Of a stretch of 64,000 nucleotides of DNA, positions 1 to 11,756 are shown piece by piece. Below the pieces are notes generated by a model that saw only the letters and a list, made by a program, of their open reading frames with translations, was not told where the DNA came from and did not search any database. The DNA lies in the NCBI GenBank assembly GCA_012932295.1, contig JAAONU010000001.1, forward strand, positions 28,954,921 through 29,018,920, in the 5' to 3' direction. The position numbers and the translations under genes are program-made. The stretch comes from Cyclina sinensis. Lineage: Eukaryota; Mollusca; Bivalvia; Venerida; Veneridae. Numbering within the stretch: position 1 is the first letter of the stretch; each line of letters opens with the position of its first letter.

Positions 1-236
1 AGCCACTAAATCCTTTTTAAGCAATTCGAGTTAGTTTCGAATGCTTTCTTCTAGGTCTCTTCCATTTAAATTTCCATTTAAACATATGCTTTTTTAGAAA
101 GAAAAAATAAATAAATTACATTTACCAACCCAGAAACAGTCAGACATTTGATTAAAAAAATCAGAAACAACAAAATCGTAATTGTGCGAAACATATCCCA
201 ATATGCTTTTATAGGGACATGCCAAAGAAGTAGCCC
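1..236. other. non-coding, nothing recognised
   Basis: AT-rich sequence with no open reading frame of note, no RNA gene and no repeat that I recognise. Confidence 0.5.
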
Positions 237-463
237 GTGATATACTGCTAGTGATATCCTATGCCGTGATATACTGCTAGTTATATCCTATGCCGTGATA
301 TACTGCTAGTTATATCCTATGCCGTGATATACTGCATGTGATATCCTATGCCGTGATATACTGCTTGTGATATCCTATGCCGTGATATACTGCATGTGAT
401 ATCCTATGCCCTGATATACTGCATGTGATATCCTATGCCGTGATATACTGCTAGTGATATCAC
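237..463. repeat. 29-bp tandem repeat, about 8 copies
   Basis: The unit is gtgatatactgctagtgata followed by tcctatgcc, 29 bp, repeated head to tail nearly eight times. Copies differ mainly at the 'ctag/catg/cttg' and 'tgata/ttata' positions. The unit contains two gatat boxes on the same strand, which may reflect an older half-unit. No gene is nearby and nothing suggests coding use. Confidence 0.93.
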
Positions 464-2880
464 TGTTTTTGTATAGAATTGAAATAAATGGAAAGTTGTT
501 AATTTTGGGGTATGCCTCTATAACAATGTGGGGATGCATTTTTTCAATTAATCAAAAATTGCAACAGTTACATACAAAGTTTGGACTGAATCAATTAATG
601 CAGTCCTAGATTTGGGTACTTTCATAAAGTGAAGGTAATCGTCAGCTGTAAAGTAATATTTAAAAAACTTTCAAAATGAGATTAATTGTTGATCGGAATG
701 TTTCAAATTGCATAGCATACTAACATATTACTTTGTTCGTGGCATAGATAAGTTAACTGGAATTTATAACGATATTTCTGCTGTTTGTTTTCTAAAAGGA
801 AGAAGCTGATAGCCGGATCACCTTACTTGAATGCATAAATCCACTGTCACAAGAGTAAAAATTTTAATACACTATTCTACACCACAGATTTAATGATACT
901 ATATTTAAATCGATACTTCTTATACTACACAGCTAACTGTATTTATTAATTAATATAATAGTAATGACAGTAAGAAAATGGCAAACGGGACATGTGTTGT
1001 AGAAAATACTATTTCTGTAAGTAATTGTTATATAAATACTAGGAATATCAGTTTCTTACTTTAGAATGTGATGGAATAAAATACACCTAAAGTAAAAAAG
1101 GTTTTTACACACAGAAAGATAATGCCACACTAATGCTTTTCAACAGTGCGAATATGATCTATAATAAATCGAAAGACGCCGCTATTGCAACCTTTTCTTC
1201 ACGGGATGATTTATTGCCCCATTAATCATATATACATTAGTCTGGAACTTCAAGATTAAAATGACTATTTTCAGAAACCAAGTTTCTGTCAAGTTTCATC
1301 TTTGTGTCTTTGAATTATTTCCAGACAATCTACATCTACATATTTGCCGAATTAATCCATTCACGTAGCAAGATGGAAAGCATATGGAAAAGAATACATG
1401 TATACAGGTTTTCACTTACGTACATTTTTTCTCCAAATGTCTTTTGTTGGTCTAAGGATGCACACATGTATTTAAATAGAAAATAATAATATACCGCTTT
1501 TACATTTTACCCCAGTTTCCTGTAACTTTTGGAGAAAAATGAATTAAACTTATATTGCAATGCCTATCCCCCTATATTACCATAGGATAGAGTTTTCATG
1601 AAAAAGTAACCACTGCGGTGTTAGCCAATAAATATTGTTGTATTTTTAGGGTAGTAAGTACCTGTAAGATAGTTTTGTATAACCATTCTTAGTATTCATA
1701 GTAGAAATTCTTATAGTGGAACATTACGGGGTCAGTTGAACTTATTTCACCTTTGGTTAACCTCTGCAGTGAATCTGCTAGACGAACAAAGGAGTAGCAT
1801 GTAGCACCATAAATCATGACTAGTAGGCTACACCTGTAGCATTGTAGCATTCTCTGTAGGCTAACATTTGATGTATTATGCTACACTCCTTATTCGGAAG
1901 GAGATGACAGACTAATGATGCTACACCCCTTATTTGGAGGGAAGGGTATATATACTGGAGCAAACAGGTACTCTGGGCTTTTTGGATCAGGCTTTTCCTT
2001 GTATCAGGTCTTTTTATTAGTATAGAAATATTACCATAGAGATGGATTTTACTTAGAGTGTAGTTAACTTTGAGCTCTGTGTGAGAGAAATACATCTTTG
2101 GATTTATTACTGTAAATAACATATATACTTGGCATAGAATTAAATTAGTAAAATGGACATATTGCTTTGTGGCTCGTTTTGGCAAGTTGAACTTTCTATA
2201 TGTGAATTGTAATAAATTGACACTAAATATTGGTGACACAACACTGATGGCCATGTTATCAAAAATATCACAACCAACCTCCTCTCCCCGGGATTGTTAG
2301 AAATTTGGTGGCAGCGATACCCATATGTACAAAAGTACTTTTTACAACAATATTCCCTAGCCTGGTACCATTGCAAAGCTTATCTTGTCTTTTTTTGAAG
2401 TACAAGTTATTTTTCTCTTTCAAATATCTTAAATTTTGTCAACTTTCACTGAGATAATGTCATAATTATGTAGGTATTGCTGCAGTTTTCTGCATACCGT
2501 ATTTCGGATATTGATCTATGGTTTCGCGATGTGTACTATTTCACATTTGACTGTTGTTTGGCAGTCAATGGATTTGGTCATTTTCTTGTTTCAATGCCTT
2601 GTAATGCTTCAATATTCACCAAGTTTGTTTCACATGCGGTTATTAAAAGTATCGTGATCAAGAGATGAACTTGGGTCAGATGCAAAATATGTTCTCGAAT
2701 AATGTTTAGCGTAGAAGGAAAATGTTTCAATGTTTTTATCATGTTGTATAACTGTGTAAAAGGAAGACTGGATTACCTGCCCCTACCACTAAGTTATACA
2801 CTGGGAACCAGACTGTGTAAAAGGCAGCCATAAATCGTATATTTGGGGTAAAATAAAGAAACAATGTTGATCTCACATAA
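464..2880. other. non-coding stretch, no gene recognised
   Basis: AT-rich sequence with only short, non-conserved reading frames. Around 1785-1960 the motif 'atgctacacccctta' and close variants recur loosely two or three times with 'gtagcat' words, which looks like old repeat-derived sequence. I see no exon with convincing splice sites, RNA gene or promoter. Confidence 0.45.
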
Positions 2881-2886
2881 TGAGCT

Positions 2887-3975
2887 TGTCAGCAGGATCA
2901 GCCACTAATACATTTGTTTACCTAACACTGAGGCATTTATTTGCCAGCAGGACCTGCCGCTAATACATTTGTCTACCTGACACTGAGGTATTTATTTGCC
3001 AGCAGGACTTGCCGTTAATACATTTGTTTACCTGACACTGAGGCATTTATCTCAGCAGCGTCTTTGTCAGCAGGACTTGCCGCTAATACATTTGTTTACC
3101 TGACACTGAGGCATTTATCTCAGCAGCGTCTTTGTCAGCAGGACTTGCCGTTAATACATTTGTTTACCTGACAATGAGGAATTTATCTCAGCAGCGTCTT
3201 TGTCAGCAGGACCTGCCGTTAATACATTTGTTAACCTGACACTAAGGTATTTATCTCAGCAGCGTCTTTATCAGCAGGACTTGCCGTTAATACATTTGTT
3301 TACCTGACACTGAGGTATTTATCTCAGCAGCGTCTTTGTTAGCAGGACTTGCCGTTAATACATTTGTTTACCTGACACTGAGGCATTTATTTCAGCAGCG
3401 TTTTTATCAGCAGGACTTGCAATTAATACATTTATTTACCTGACACTGAGGTATTTATCTCAGCAGCGTCTTTGTCAGCAGGACCTGCCACTAATACATT
3501 TGTTTACCTGACACTGAGGCATCTATTTCAGCAGCGTCTTTATCAGCAGGCCCTGCCGCTAATACATTTGTTTAAATGACACTGAGGTATTTATCCCAGC
3601 AATGTCTTTGTCAGCAGGCCCTGCCGCTAATACATTTGTTTACCTGAAACTGATGCATTTATTTCAGCATCAGCCTTGTCAGCAGGATCTGACGCTGATA
3701 TATTTGATTCCTGATACATTTATTTCAGCTGCATCATGATCAGCAAGACATGTTGCTGATAATTATATGCATCAGCAGCGTCCTTGTCAGCAGGATCTGA
3801 CGATGATAATTTGTTAACCTATCGCTGATACTTTTGTTTCTGCAGGATCCTTGTAAGCAGGAACTTGTACTGGTACATTTGTTTACCTGAAACAAATGTA
3901 TTTATTTCAGTAGCGTCCTTGTCAGCAGGATCTGACGCTGATACATTTGTTTACCTGACGCTGATTCATTTGTTT
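2887..3975. repeat. 68-bp minisatellite, about 16 copies
   Basis: The consensus unit begins gtcagcaggacttgccgcta, continues 'atacatttgtttacctgaca', then 'ctgaggcatttatctcagca' and ends 'gcgtcttt', 68 bp in all. The first two or three units (2887-3050) are about 60 bp and lack the 'ctcagcagcgtcttt' segment. Units decay progressively after about 3650, with gaps and substitutions, so the right edge is diffuse. Not a multiple of three and not open in any frame. Confidence 0.92.
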
Positions 3976-4127
3976 AGTAGCATCATGTTTCTTAACTGTT
4001 TTGGTCCGGTCTTTGAAGTAAAGTTGTTTTTGAAAGAATAAACACCTGCACCTGGTAAGCATCACGTTTTATTGAATATTACTGATACAAATTTCATTTA
4101 CAGACTTGGAAATGGGCTCTATGTAAA

Positions 4128-4369
4128 AACGCAGTTGTTTATCTTCGAATATAACTTTTGACGGTGGTAAAAGACAGGGAAGGTACGTCCCATCTTTCAA
4201 CGGAAATTATCGGAGCCAATACTACGTAAACTGTGTGCCAAAATGCGTACGAAAAGCTGGCCTACAGCCAGGGAAGAGTATGTGTAATCTAGGTGCAGAA
4301 ATTACGATCGTGTTTTATCCTTCTCAAGAGGTCCTATTTAAATACCCATCTTGTTTACGTGAGGAGTGA
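4128..4369 (+). pseudogene. coding-like segment, unrecognised (possible exon or fossil)
   Basis: The frame running through 4171 is open from about 4128 to a TGA at 4367-4369, roughly 80 codons without a usable ATG. Its reading (for example RQGRYVPSFNGNYRSQYYVN, then several Cys, Lys and Arg) has a balanced amino acid composition and higher GC than flanking DNA. I do not recognise the family. The acceptor-like 'tttacag' at 4099-4105 is followed by sequence in a different frame that stops quickly, so splicing does not rescue it simply. It could be an old transposon or pseudogene fragment, or chance. Confidence 0.2.
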
Positions 4370-4892
4370 TAGAAGTGAACAACGAGAACTTTGTTCTTCC
4401 CGTGCACCGCCAGTTACTCTAGTTATGCAAAACGTTTACAACGTTAAAAATTGATGTTCTCACAGCTGACTGTGTAACATTTCTATATTCCTGTAACAAT
4501 TCAATAATCTATAATCTCGAATTAAAAATGGCTTAATATCGTACAGTCTTACGATTTGTGATAATTTTAGACGTTGCAAAAAAACCTCTTAATTTATAAA
4601 ATACTTGTGAAAAAATAAAACTACCGATATCAGCCTGTCATTTCATGCACACATCGACCCGTACACACACGCACGCAAGAACGCATGCATAGAGCCTACA
4701 GTGATGTGAAAGATTTACTCCAATTGAAAAAAGCCTGGAAACAAATAGGTTCAAATACAAATTCAGTTTCAAATTGTAGTTCCGTTACTCACTCAGTACC
4801 ATAGGATAGTGCAACATTACCAGACAGACGGTACTGTTACACACTGACAGGAAGTGTCGTGATAAGTTTACCACTCAAGCCTAGAATCGTTT

Positions 4893-5102
4893 TAACAGGC
4901 TGCACGGAATTTCTTAATGCATCAGCTTTCAAAAATGACTGGAGTACCTACCTTAACAGTAAGAAATTGGCTCCATGACGCTGACCCGGGAGTCAGAAGA
5001 CGAACTATTCGCATGTATGTGACGAACAAGCTTGTCCAGGCACGTCAATTACATGGACTGATAATGATTTCAAACCATATTTCATATTTTACTCATCTTT
5101 GA
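4893..5102 (+). pseudogene. coding-like segment with helix-turn-helix-like reading, unassigned
   Basis: An acceptor-like 'ttttaacag' at about 4891-4899 is followed by an open frame with an in-frame ATG at 4917 and a stop at 5100-5102. The peptide includes MTGVPTLTVRNWLHDADPGV and then a basic stretch. 'G-V-P-x-x-T-V-R-N-W-L' resembles the recognition helix pattern of transposase or Psq-type helix-turn-helix domains. The family is not recognised and no partner exon was found; it could be a transposon remnant or a chance frame. Confidence 0.22.
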
Positions 5103-5176
5103 ACCTTTCATTCAGCATTATTATCAAAATTATGAAATATCTGTACAAATAAAACATAGTCCAAAAGTAATCAATA

Positions 5177-5376
5177 CGCGGAACTGAGACACATGCTTTC
5201 CGCGGAACTGAGGCACATACTTTCCGCGGAACTGAGGCACATGCTTTCCGCGGAACTGAAGCACATGCTTTCCGCGGAACTGAAGCACATGTTATCAGCG
5301 GAACTGAGACATATGCTTTCCGCGGAACTGAGACACATGCTTTCCGCGGAACTGAGACAATGCTTTCCGCATAAAG
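5177..5376. repeat. 24-bp tandem repeat, about 8 copies, open on both strands
   Basis: The unit is ggaactgagacacatgcttt followed by ccgc, 24 bp, with a SacII palindrome CCGCGG at most junctions. Because 24 is a multiple of three, both strands read through as 8-residue periodic peptides (MLSAELRH-like on +, CLSSAESM-like on -). The frames end just outside the array and have no splice context, so I treat them as consequences of the repeat and not as genes. Confidence 0.93.
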
Positions 5377-5399
5377 ATAACATTATCCTTGTGCAATGA

Positions 5400-8300
5400 C
5401 TTATCCTGAATAAAGCATACCATTGAATTGTTTGGGAAATTGTGCTCCACATACACTTAACTGGTGAGCACTGTGCGAAGAAAAGCTATATTTGACGTGT
5501 AAGACACTTTTCTTCTTACCTCACTTTTTTCACACGCAACAGGTTCGTGCACATTTGTCTCAATTCCAAACAAGATATACGCAGGAAATACATATTTATC
5601 TCAGATTCCGCTCCGATGCTGTTTAATGTTTCTTTGTTTGACAACAACACCGTAGCCACATTTACCACTTCCATACATCATCGTCATCAAAAGCATCATT
5701 ATTCTCATCATCATCATCATGATTATAATAAGCTGTCGTAGAATCAGCAGTGGTTCAGGAGAAAAGCGCAGACGGACTGACAGTTGTGTGTCTTATTGGC
5801 TTAAAAAATAGCGCAGCAAAATACGGCTTTTCATTTAAAACTTTATGTCTATCAGAAATGTTCATATATATTGTGATCAAATTACAAAAATATTTTGAAA
5901 ATTCATTTCACCTAAAAAAACTCTAACAGCACTTTGATCACAGTACTCTCGCTTTATGGCACGTGTATTTAGATTCTTCTGTCTTGAGAGAAATGTGACT
6001 CCAGAACAGCAATGATACATAGGACACGATACAATACCTACTGTTTTTTTTTTTTCCTCAAAACAAAAAGAGATAGTTATGAGCTAGAAGGGAAAGGATA
6101 TAATTATTTTCTGTGAAAACACCTGTTTTCTGCTTATATATTTCTTTTTTTTTAACTTCTCTAAAAAAATCAAGTCTTCCAGAAAAGCACTGAAACACGA
6201 CTTAATAGTTATAACTTCAAAAAAAAGACAATGTATTTTCTAGCATTTATAAGGCCAAGCAAACATACACATCTCTGATCCACATAAATTACACAGTAAG
6301 TTAATGAAGACAATACAGTTACCAAAAAAACAAATGATAGCATCTTTGTACAGCAAGTAATCAAGTTTTAGATGCAAGTCACTGTATGGTGATGCTACTG
6401 AAGAGGCAACGGTGCTTTATATGAAAAACCCCGTCATATTTAATGAAGTTGGGATGTTTTAATCGTGTTGACCATTGTAGTTATTTAAGTTCGCGGTTGT
6501 CTCATTATAATTGTCGTCTGCAATGTTTTTACTTAACACATTCTTTCATCAAATCTGATGGTGCTACCTAATCGTCCACACTCTTTGGCACCAGAAAAGC
6601 CAGACACAATTGTTTATTTCAACGAGCATTTCTTAACTTGTAATTCCACTGGCACCCCTTCTTAGAAACTATTTCCGTCAGATATTTTAGCTTGATTAAA
6701 TCTTAGAGACTGGGTATTTCGAAATAAAATTGCTTTTTATTTGTTATTGGATTCCAAGAGCAACAAACGTTGTATACTCATCAGAATCTCATAAACAACG
6801 GAAGTATGTGGTCGTGGATAAAAATGTCAGTAGAAGTTTTTGAACCTGTATATCGGTCACGTAAAGCTATTTATGTGCAGTATTTATCTTAGGATCATTG
6901 TAGCTGATACCGATATCCTTGTGACCAATGTGCCTGGAAAGGTTCTTATACTTTTGATAGACATCAACTAAAAAGAAAACTGTCCCAGTTCCGAGTAACT
7001 CTTAGATCTTGAAAATTCTCAGTGTGCTATTAGCCCGTTTTTATACGTTCCTATTTTTGACTGAATGTTCAGATATAAAATGAAATTTTATCCACTGTAT
7101 TATAGTCGAACATGCCTTTTATCGGTTGTACGTTTAGATCAGTATAAATTATAACCATAGTTTGAACTATTTTATACAAATACTTTGTATGATTTACTGG
7201 GGAGTTGAATGAAAAAAGTTGATTATAATCATGTAAATTAAATTACAAATATATGTTATCCACTTTATATCATTTTCAAGGAACGGCTAGATTGAAGTTT
7301 TGTGTTTTCAGAACACAGCCTAAAGCAGGGAGTGGGACGGAAATTGTGACTGAGGTTTTAGTGACCGCACTTCCAAAGCTTTTCGACGTACACTTAACAA
7401 ATTTTCTAATTGGGCACTTGAAGTTTATTTTAACAGTTTAACAATTACAAAAAAAAATTAAATTAGAAGTTCACCCCGTTCCGGATGAAGATCCTTGATA
7501 GCGATACATACGCGATATGGAGAAGATAGGAAAACAAAATACTGCAAAATTTCAAGTCGTTCCAAATTTTAGTTTAAAAATTTTGGTAATTAAAAATTTT
7601 ATTAGCTAGCCAATTAGAAAATTTGTTAAGTGTTATTTGAAGTAGAACAATAACGACGACAACGCTTATTTAAAACATGTAATTGTTTGGCGTGGTAAGA
7701 ATAAATACATCTTTGTGGATATAGCATTGGCGTTAAAAAAATAATAAGAACCCCTGCTGACTCAAAATTCAAAACAAAGCCGGACCGATCACTTTGCTTC
7801 ATACAACTTTTCAGTCGTTCCCTAGCATTTTGAATCTGGCGAACCGACTGTAATCCCTGCATGGGGCTACTAAATAGATATGTCAATATTTTTACTCTGT
7901 GAGCAAATTAGTTTCAGGTGCTCAACCAGTCAGATCTTAATCAATGCAAGGAAGTGTAATATCTTCCCAATAAAACTTCCCTTTATTACGTAATGTACGT
8001 AAATAAAACTTCCCTTTATTACGTAAGATATGCATGTACATTATACCAAGTATGATATTATGGGTGTGTGACACGTGCGCGCTATTTCATTTAAAATATT
8101 TTGGAAGAGTTCGTCCTTGCTAGGGAAAGACTTGTTAATTTTCTTAACTGATCTTAGAGTCGCAACACCTTATATTTCCGTATTTCAGTTGTATATAAAC
8201 AGACGTAAGTTTAAAAAGAAAGATTCTCAGGACTTGACTCTTCAGTGTTTGGCTGGTCGTAGCTTATTTTTTTTACTGTAGACAATTTCCTCTATTTTTT

Positions 8301-9340
8301 TATTTATTTTTTTTTTAGAAAAAAAGGAAACCATACCATGAATAAGAAACTTCTATTTTATATAACTATTATTTTAACAAGAACACTAAACAGACTCAAA
8401 AAAAAGAAATTTGTTATGACCTAAATTTTATCACTGAAACCTCAAATGAATGAGGAAGCATGATTTCAGCTGTTAAATGCATTGTTATCTTAAACAACAA
8501 TTTATCAACAATTTTGCTTTGATGCGGACAAATTTTACCTATAAATATCTTCCTTAAAGTATACTGGGTAAATAGATTTTAATTTTGTTTGATTGTTGTT
8601 TTCGCTTTTCCGGAATTTAACAGCGGCAGGTAATGAAAATATTTGGAACACAATTCCACAGTTGTAGTATATGGCACTTTTTGCTTACATCATTGGACAG
8701 CTTAATATAAGCACTTTTCTAACAGGAAGCCAATGGATACATTGTCATCCTGTGTCATAACCAAAAAGTTTACCGTTGAGTCAATCGACTATAGATTATA
8801 TTTGCAGTAACTTAAGGTTTCTGTGGGTTTCTGTGGGCACTGACTTTAAGAGTACTAGATGAATGCGTGCGTTCGTGTATACCAAGTCACAAGATTGACA
8901 GTCAGGATTTGGTTTAAAACGTGGAATATTGTAAATAAAGATCCACAGCAGGAGACGCACTAAATTATTTGTTTACACCATGTATTTTAAAACATTTCAC
9001 AGCAGGGACTATTTTTGAGAAAGTGTGCTAAATATTTACAGACTAAACACTTTTCGATAAGCCATAGCTATTTAGAAATGCTTCCGATAAACATTCTGTT
9101 GATATTTTATTTGAAAATGTATAATTTTAGACGTAAGGAACTTCAAGGTTATTGTGTTAAAGGACCCAATATCTAAGTCTTTGTCAAATTAATACCAAAA
9201 AGAAAAAAAAACTTAATCAAGGTGCTAAGTTTTGGCCTCTGTATGGCTTAAAGACGCCAGATAACCATTTTCATATTTTTTTAGAAAGAAAAGAAGTTAC
9301 AGTACAAATTCAAATACTTGGCCTTTAAAGTGTCAACAGG
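5400..9340. other. non-coding stretch, no gene recognised
   Basis: AT-rich sequence with a short ATC/CAT-rich run near 5680-5725 and homopolymers near 6040 and 8290. A 31-bp segment (aataaaacttccctttatta then cgtaa) is duplicated in tandem at about 7968-8026. No coding exon, RNA gene or clear mobile element end was found. Confidence 0.45.
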
Positions 9341-9344
9341 GGTC

Positions 9345-9935
9345 TTTGTTACCTCATGCCAGTAACCTACTGTTTACTTAAGATGAACCCATATTCTCAC
9401 TTGACATAGAAATCATCAACACAAACATTTTAACCAAAAAACATCATGACTAAATTCAAAATGTGGCGTGCAGAGCAATGAAAAAAGTTTTTCTTTCCCA
9501 GATGACCCATATTCGAACTCGACATAGAACTCACCAACAGAAACATTTCGATCAAAAATCATAATGACTTAACAGAAAATGTGGCGTAATGAGTGTTAAT
9601 AGTTTTTCGTTTGATTTTTTCCAGTGACCTACTTTTTGACCATGCACTAACATTTTGACAAAAAAAAAATCACAGTGACCGAATTCAAAGTGTGGCATCG
9701 TTTGATTTATGCCAGTAACCTTGTTTTTGGCCCTACGTGACCTAGGAATCACCAACACGAACATTTTGAGCAAAAATCATGTTGATTGAATTCAAAAAGT
9801 GACCTCTTTTGATTTATGCCAATGACCTAGTTTTTTACCCAAGGTGACCCATATTGAAACTTGACCTATAACTCATCAAGATAAACGTCTTGACCACTTT
9901 AAATATTCAGTAGATTCAAAATGTGTACTGAAGAG
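9345..9935. repeat. degenerate ~115-bp modular repeat, about 5 copies
   Basis: The words 'tgccagtgacctact', 'tgacccatattcgaact', 'gacatagaactcaccaac', 'aacattttgaccaaaaa' and 'attcaaaatgtggc' recur in the same order about every 105-130 bp. The copies are strongly diverged. I recall very similar modules scattered through bivalve genomes; here they read as an old tandem cluster and have no coding capacity. Confidence 0.75.
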
Positions 9936-10339
9936 TGTAAACAAGCATAGTGTATACGGACCGACATAAAGACACCAGGCACACGACAGACATCAAGCCA
10001 TCAGAATCGCTTCGTGCTCTGGTTAGCTAACAGATGTTTATGTTCTATGTGAACGTCCAATAATGGTTTTATACCCGTGAGTAGATTTGAAACGATCCAG
10101 ACTGTGGAATGTTATCTTCTAGAACAACGGAGATTTTCTTTGAGGACAAAATTTCTGATTTCGTTTTCTTACTAGCTGAGTAACAACGCGATTGTGGAAC
10201 ATTAGTTTGGGCTATGACTATGAATCATTTGATGTCAGAGGCTACAAGTCAAGTATAAAGTGCATAAAGTGAGACATAAGCTGACCAAAAATACAGTACG
10301 TCAAACTTGAGTTTTGAACAATGTAGTAGGATCATATTC

Positions 10340-10375
<36 letters not shown>

Positions 10376-10377
10376 AT
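10340..10377. repeat. (GATT)n microsatellite
   Basis: About eight perfect GATT units followed by 'gatatttatttaggttaaaacac'. Read on the - strand this is an (AATC)n tail after an A/T-rich stretch, the kind of end left by some LINE retrotransposons, but no reverse transcriptase reading is present in the flank, so a retrotransposon end is only a possibility. Confidence 0.9.
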
Positions 10378-11149
10378 TTATTTAGGTTAAAACACAATAT
10401 ACATATAAACAATAAATACACTTACACAACATCGATATAAAAAGTAGATAAATAATTTAATCACAGTAAATAATCACAGTAAGCTTACTTGAAAGACACC
10501 AATTTTAGAACTAAAACAAGGCTAACTTGTATACCTAATTTGCGTTTGACTAGATAAGAAGTATTTAAAAGAAGTATTTAATATGTAATTATGAATTATG
10601 TTAGCAAAAACATGTGTATGATAGTGTGAAATAACCTCGGATTGCCCATGAAAGCTCGAAGGCTTATTTCCAGTGGGGTCCTAGAATAGTTAACAATGTT
10701 ATTTATAGTGATATACCTTACAATTTATAGATGATGTACTGTATATTTATTTCAATATTTTATGCTCTATAAAAAAAATAAAAAATAAAGAACATAATTA
10801 TGTTAATAAATGTGTTCTTTAGGCATGACGACTCTCAGAAAGTATTCATTTGATAGAAAGCTATCAACATTAAATGGTACAGTAACTCTCTCTATATAAA
10901 GACTTACATTATTGTATTTGGTTCATCTGTTCCACATCCTGACATCGGATAAATATCCATCCAATTTCGTTCATGATAAAATCTCTATTTTAGGGTATAC
11001 ATCTAGAGCGTAATGCTCGGTCTCCGGAGCTGTGTTCATTGCATTGTTTTATGTTACGTATCGAAAAGAAAAAAACAGGATACAACAAACTTGTAATATG
11101 CCTATTTATAACGGTTAAAATGTCTAACATTGAGAAAAATATCTTTCAG
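10378..11149. other. upstream flank or intron of the protease gene
   Basis: AT-rich sequence leading to the first recognisable protease exon. An in-frame ATG lies at 11051 and a short hydrophobic reading (LVICLFITV) precedes the exon, but it is too short and too charged around it to call a signal peptide. No TATA box or other promoter element can be assigned with confidence. Confidence 0.4.
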
Positions 11150-11756
11150 AATCCAGCGGTTGTGGGGGTGTCAAGCATTTCAACCAATTCTACCTCAGAC
11201 GATGTTTCCACAGACATTTCTAAAGACGATTCCGTAGCACCAACTTTATTGTCGAAGGCATATTCACAATGGTCCACATGGGGGACATGCACCAAAAGAT
11301 GCCAGCAATCTAGAAAAAGACGTTGTAAGAAGCCGTCACAGTGTGGAAAAAGTTATCTCAAAGAGAAAAGGAAGTGTAAATCTAAGGGTATTTGTTCAAA
11401 ACGGTCGAAACGAAAGTATGTAAAACTTTTAGGTCTAAGAAAGAATGATAGGTTAGTCAAGCAAATCTTATATAAAATCTTATACAGCGCCTGGACGCCA
11501 TGGACGGTATGTTCACGCAGCTGTAAAAAGCAGCGACGTCGTAAATGCGTTCAGCCAAAAATGTGTGGCTCTAGTTATATTCAGGAGGAAAGACCATGTA
11601 AGAAGACAACTTTGGTGTGTAGAAAGCAATATACACTTGCAACGTCGGTCCCAATGGATGATTCTGGTGAAGATACGGATGAAAGTGTGAGACAGATCCA
11701 AAATATAACCAACTCAGTCATCGCTAATGCAACCCATATTAAAGTTGGTTCAACTG
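11150..11756 (+). CDS. protease exon A: two thrombospondin type 1 repeats
   Basis: The open frame encodes two TSP1 repeats, each with a W-x-x-W core and six cysteines, rich in Lys and Arg between them. The left edge is placed at the acceptor-like 'atctttcag' ending 11149; the frame stays open upstream to 11039, so translation from the ATG at 11051 or 11120 cannot be excluded. The donor is ACTG/gtgagt at 11756/11757, leaving one base of a split codon that exon B completes as GAC (Asp). Cys spacing identifies the domains with confidence; the start does not. Confidence 0.87.

Larger units (their letters stand above)
3976..5170. other. non-coding with two unassigned coding-like segments
   Basis: Mostly AT-rich sequence. 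Two short + strand stretches look more codon-like than their surroundings and are listed separately (4128-4369 and 4893-5102). No other feature is supported. Confidence 0.4.

Noticed and set aside
5171..5452. Open frames of 68-93 residues on both strands over the 24-bp array
   Set aside because: They exist only because the repeat length is a multiple of three without stops; no splice context or domain.
11039..11149. Signal peptide encoded just before the TSP1 exon
   Set aside because: The hydrophobic core is only about nine residues and flanked by Lys; an acceptor at 11149 fits better, so the signal exon is probably elsewhere.
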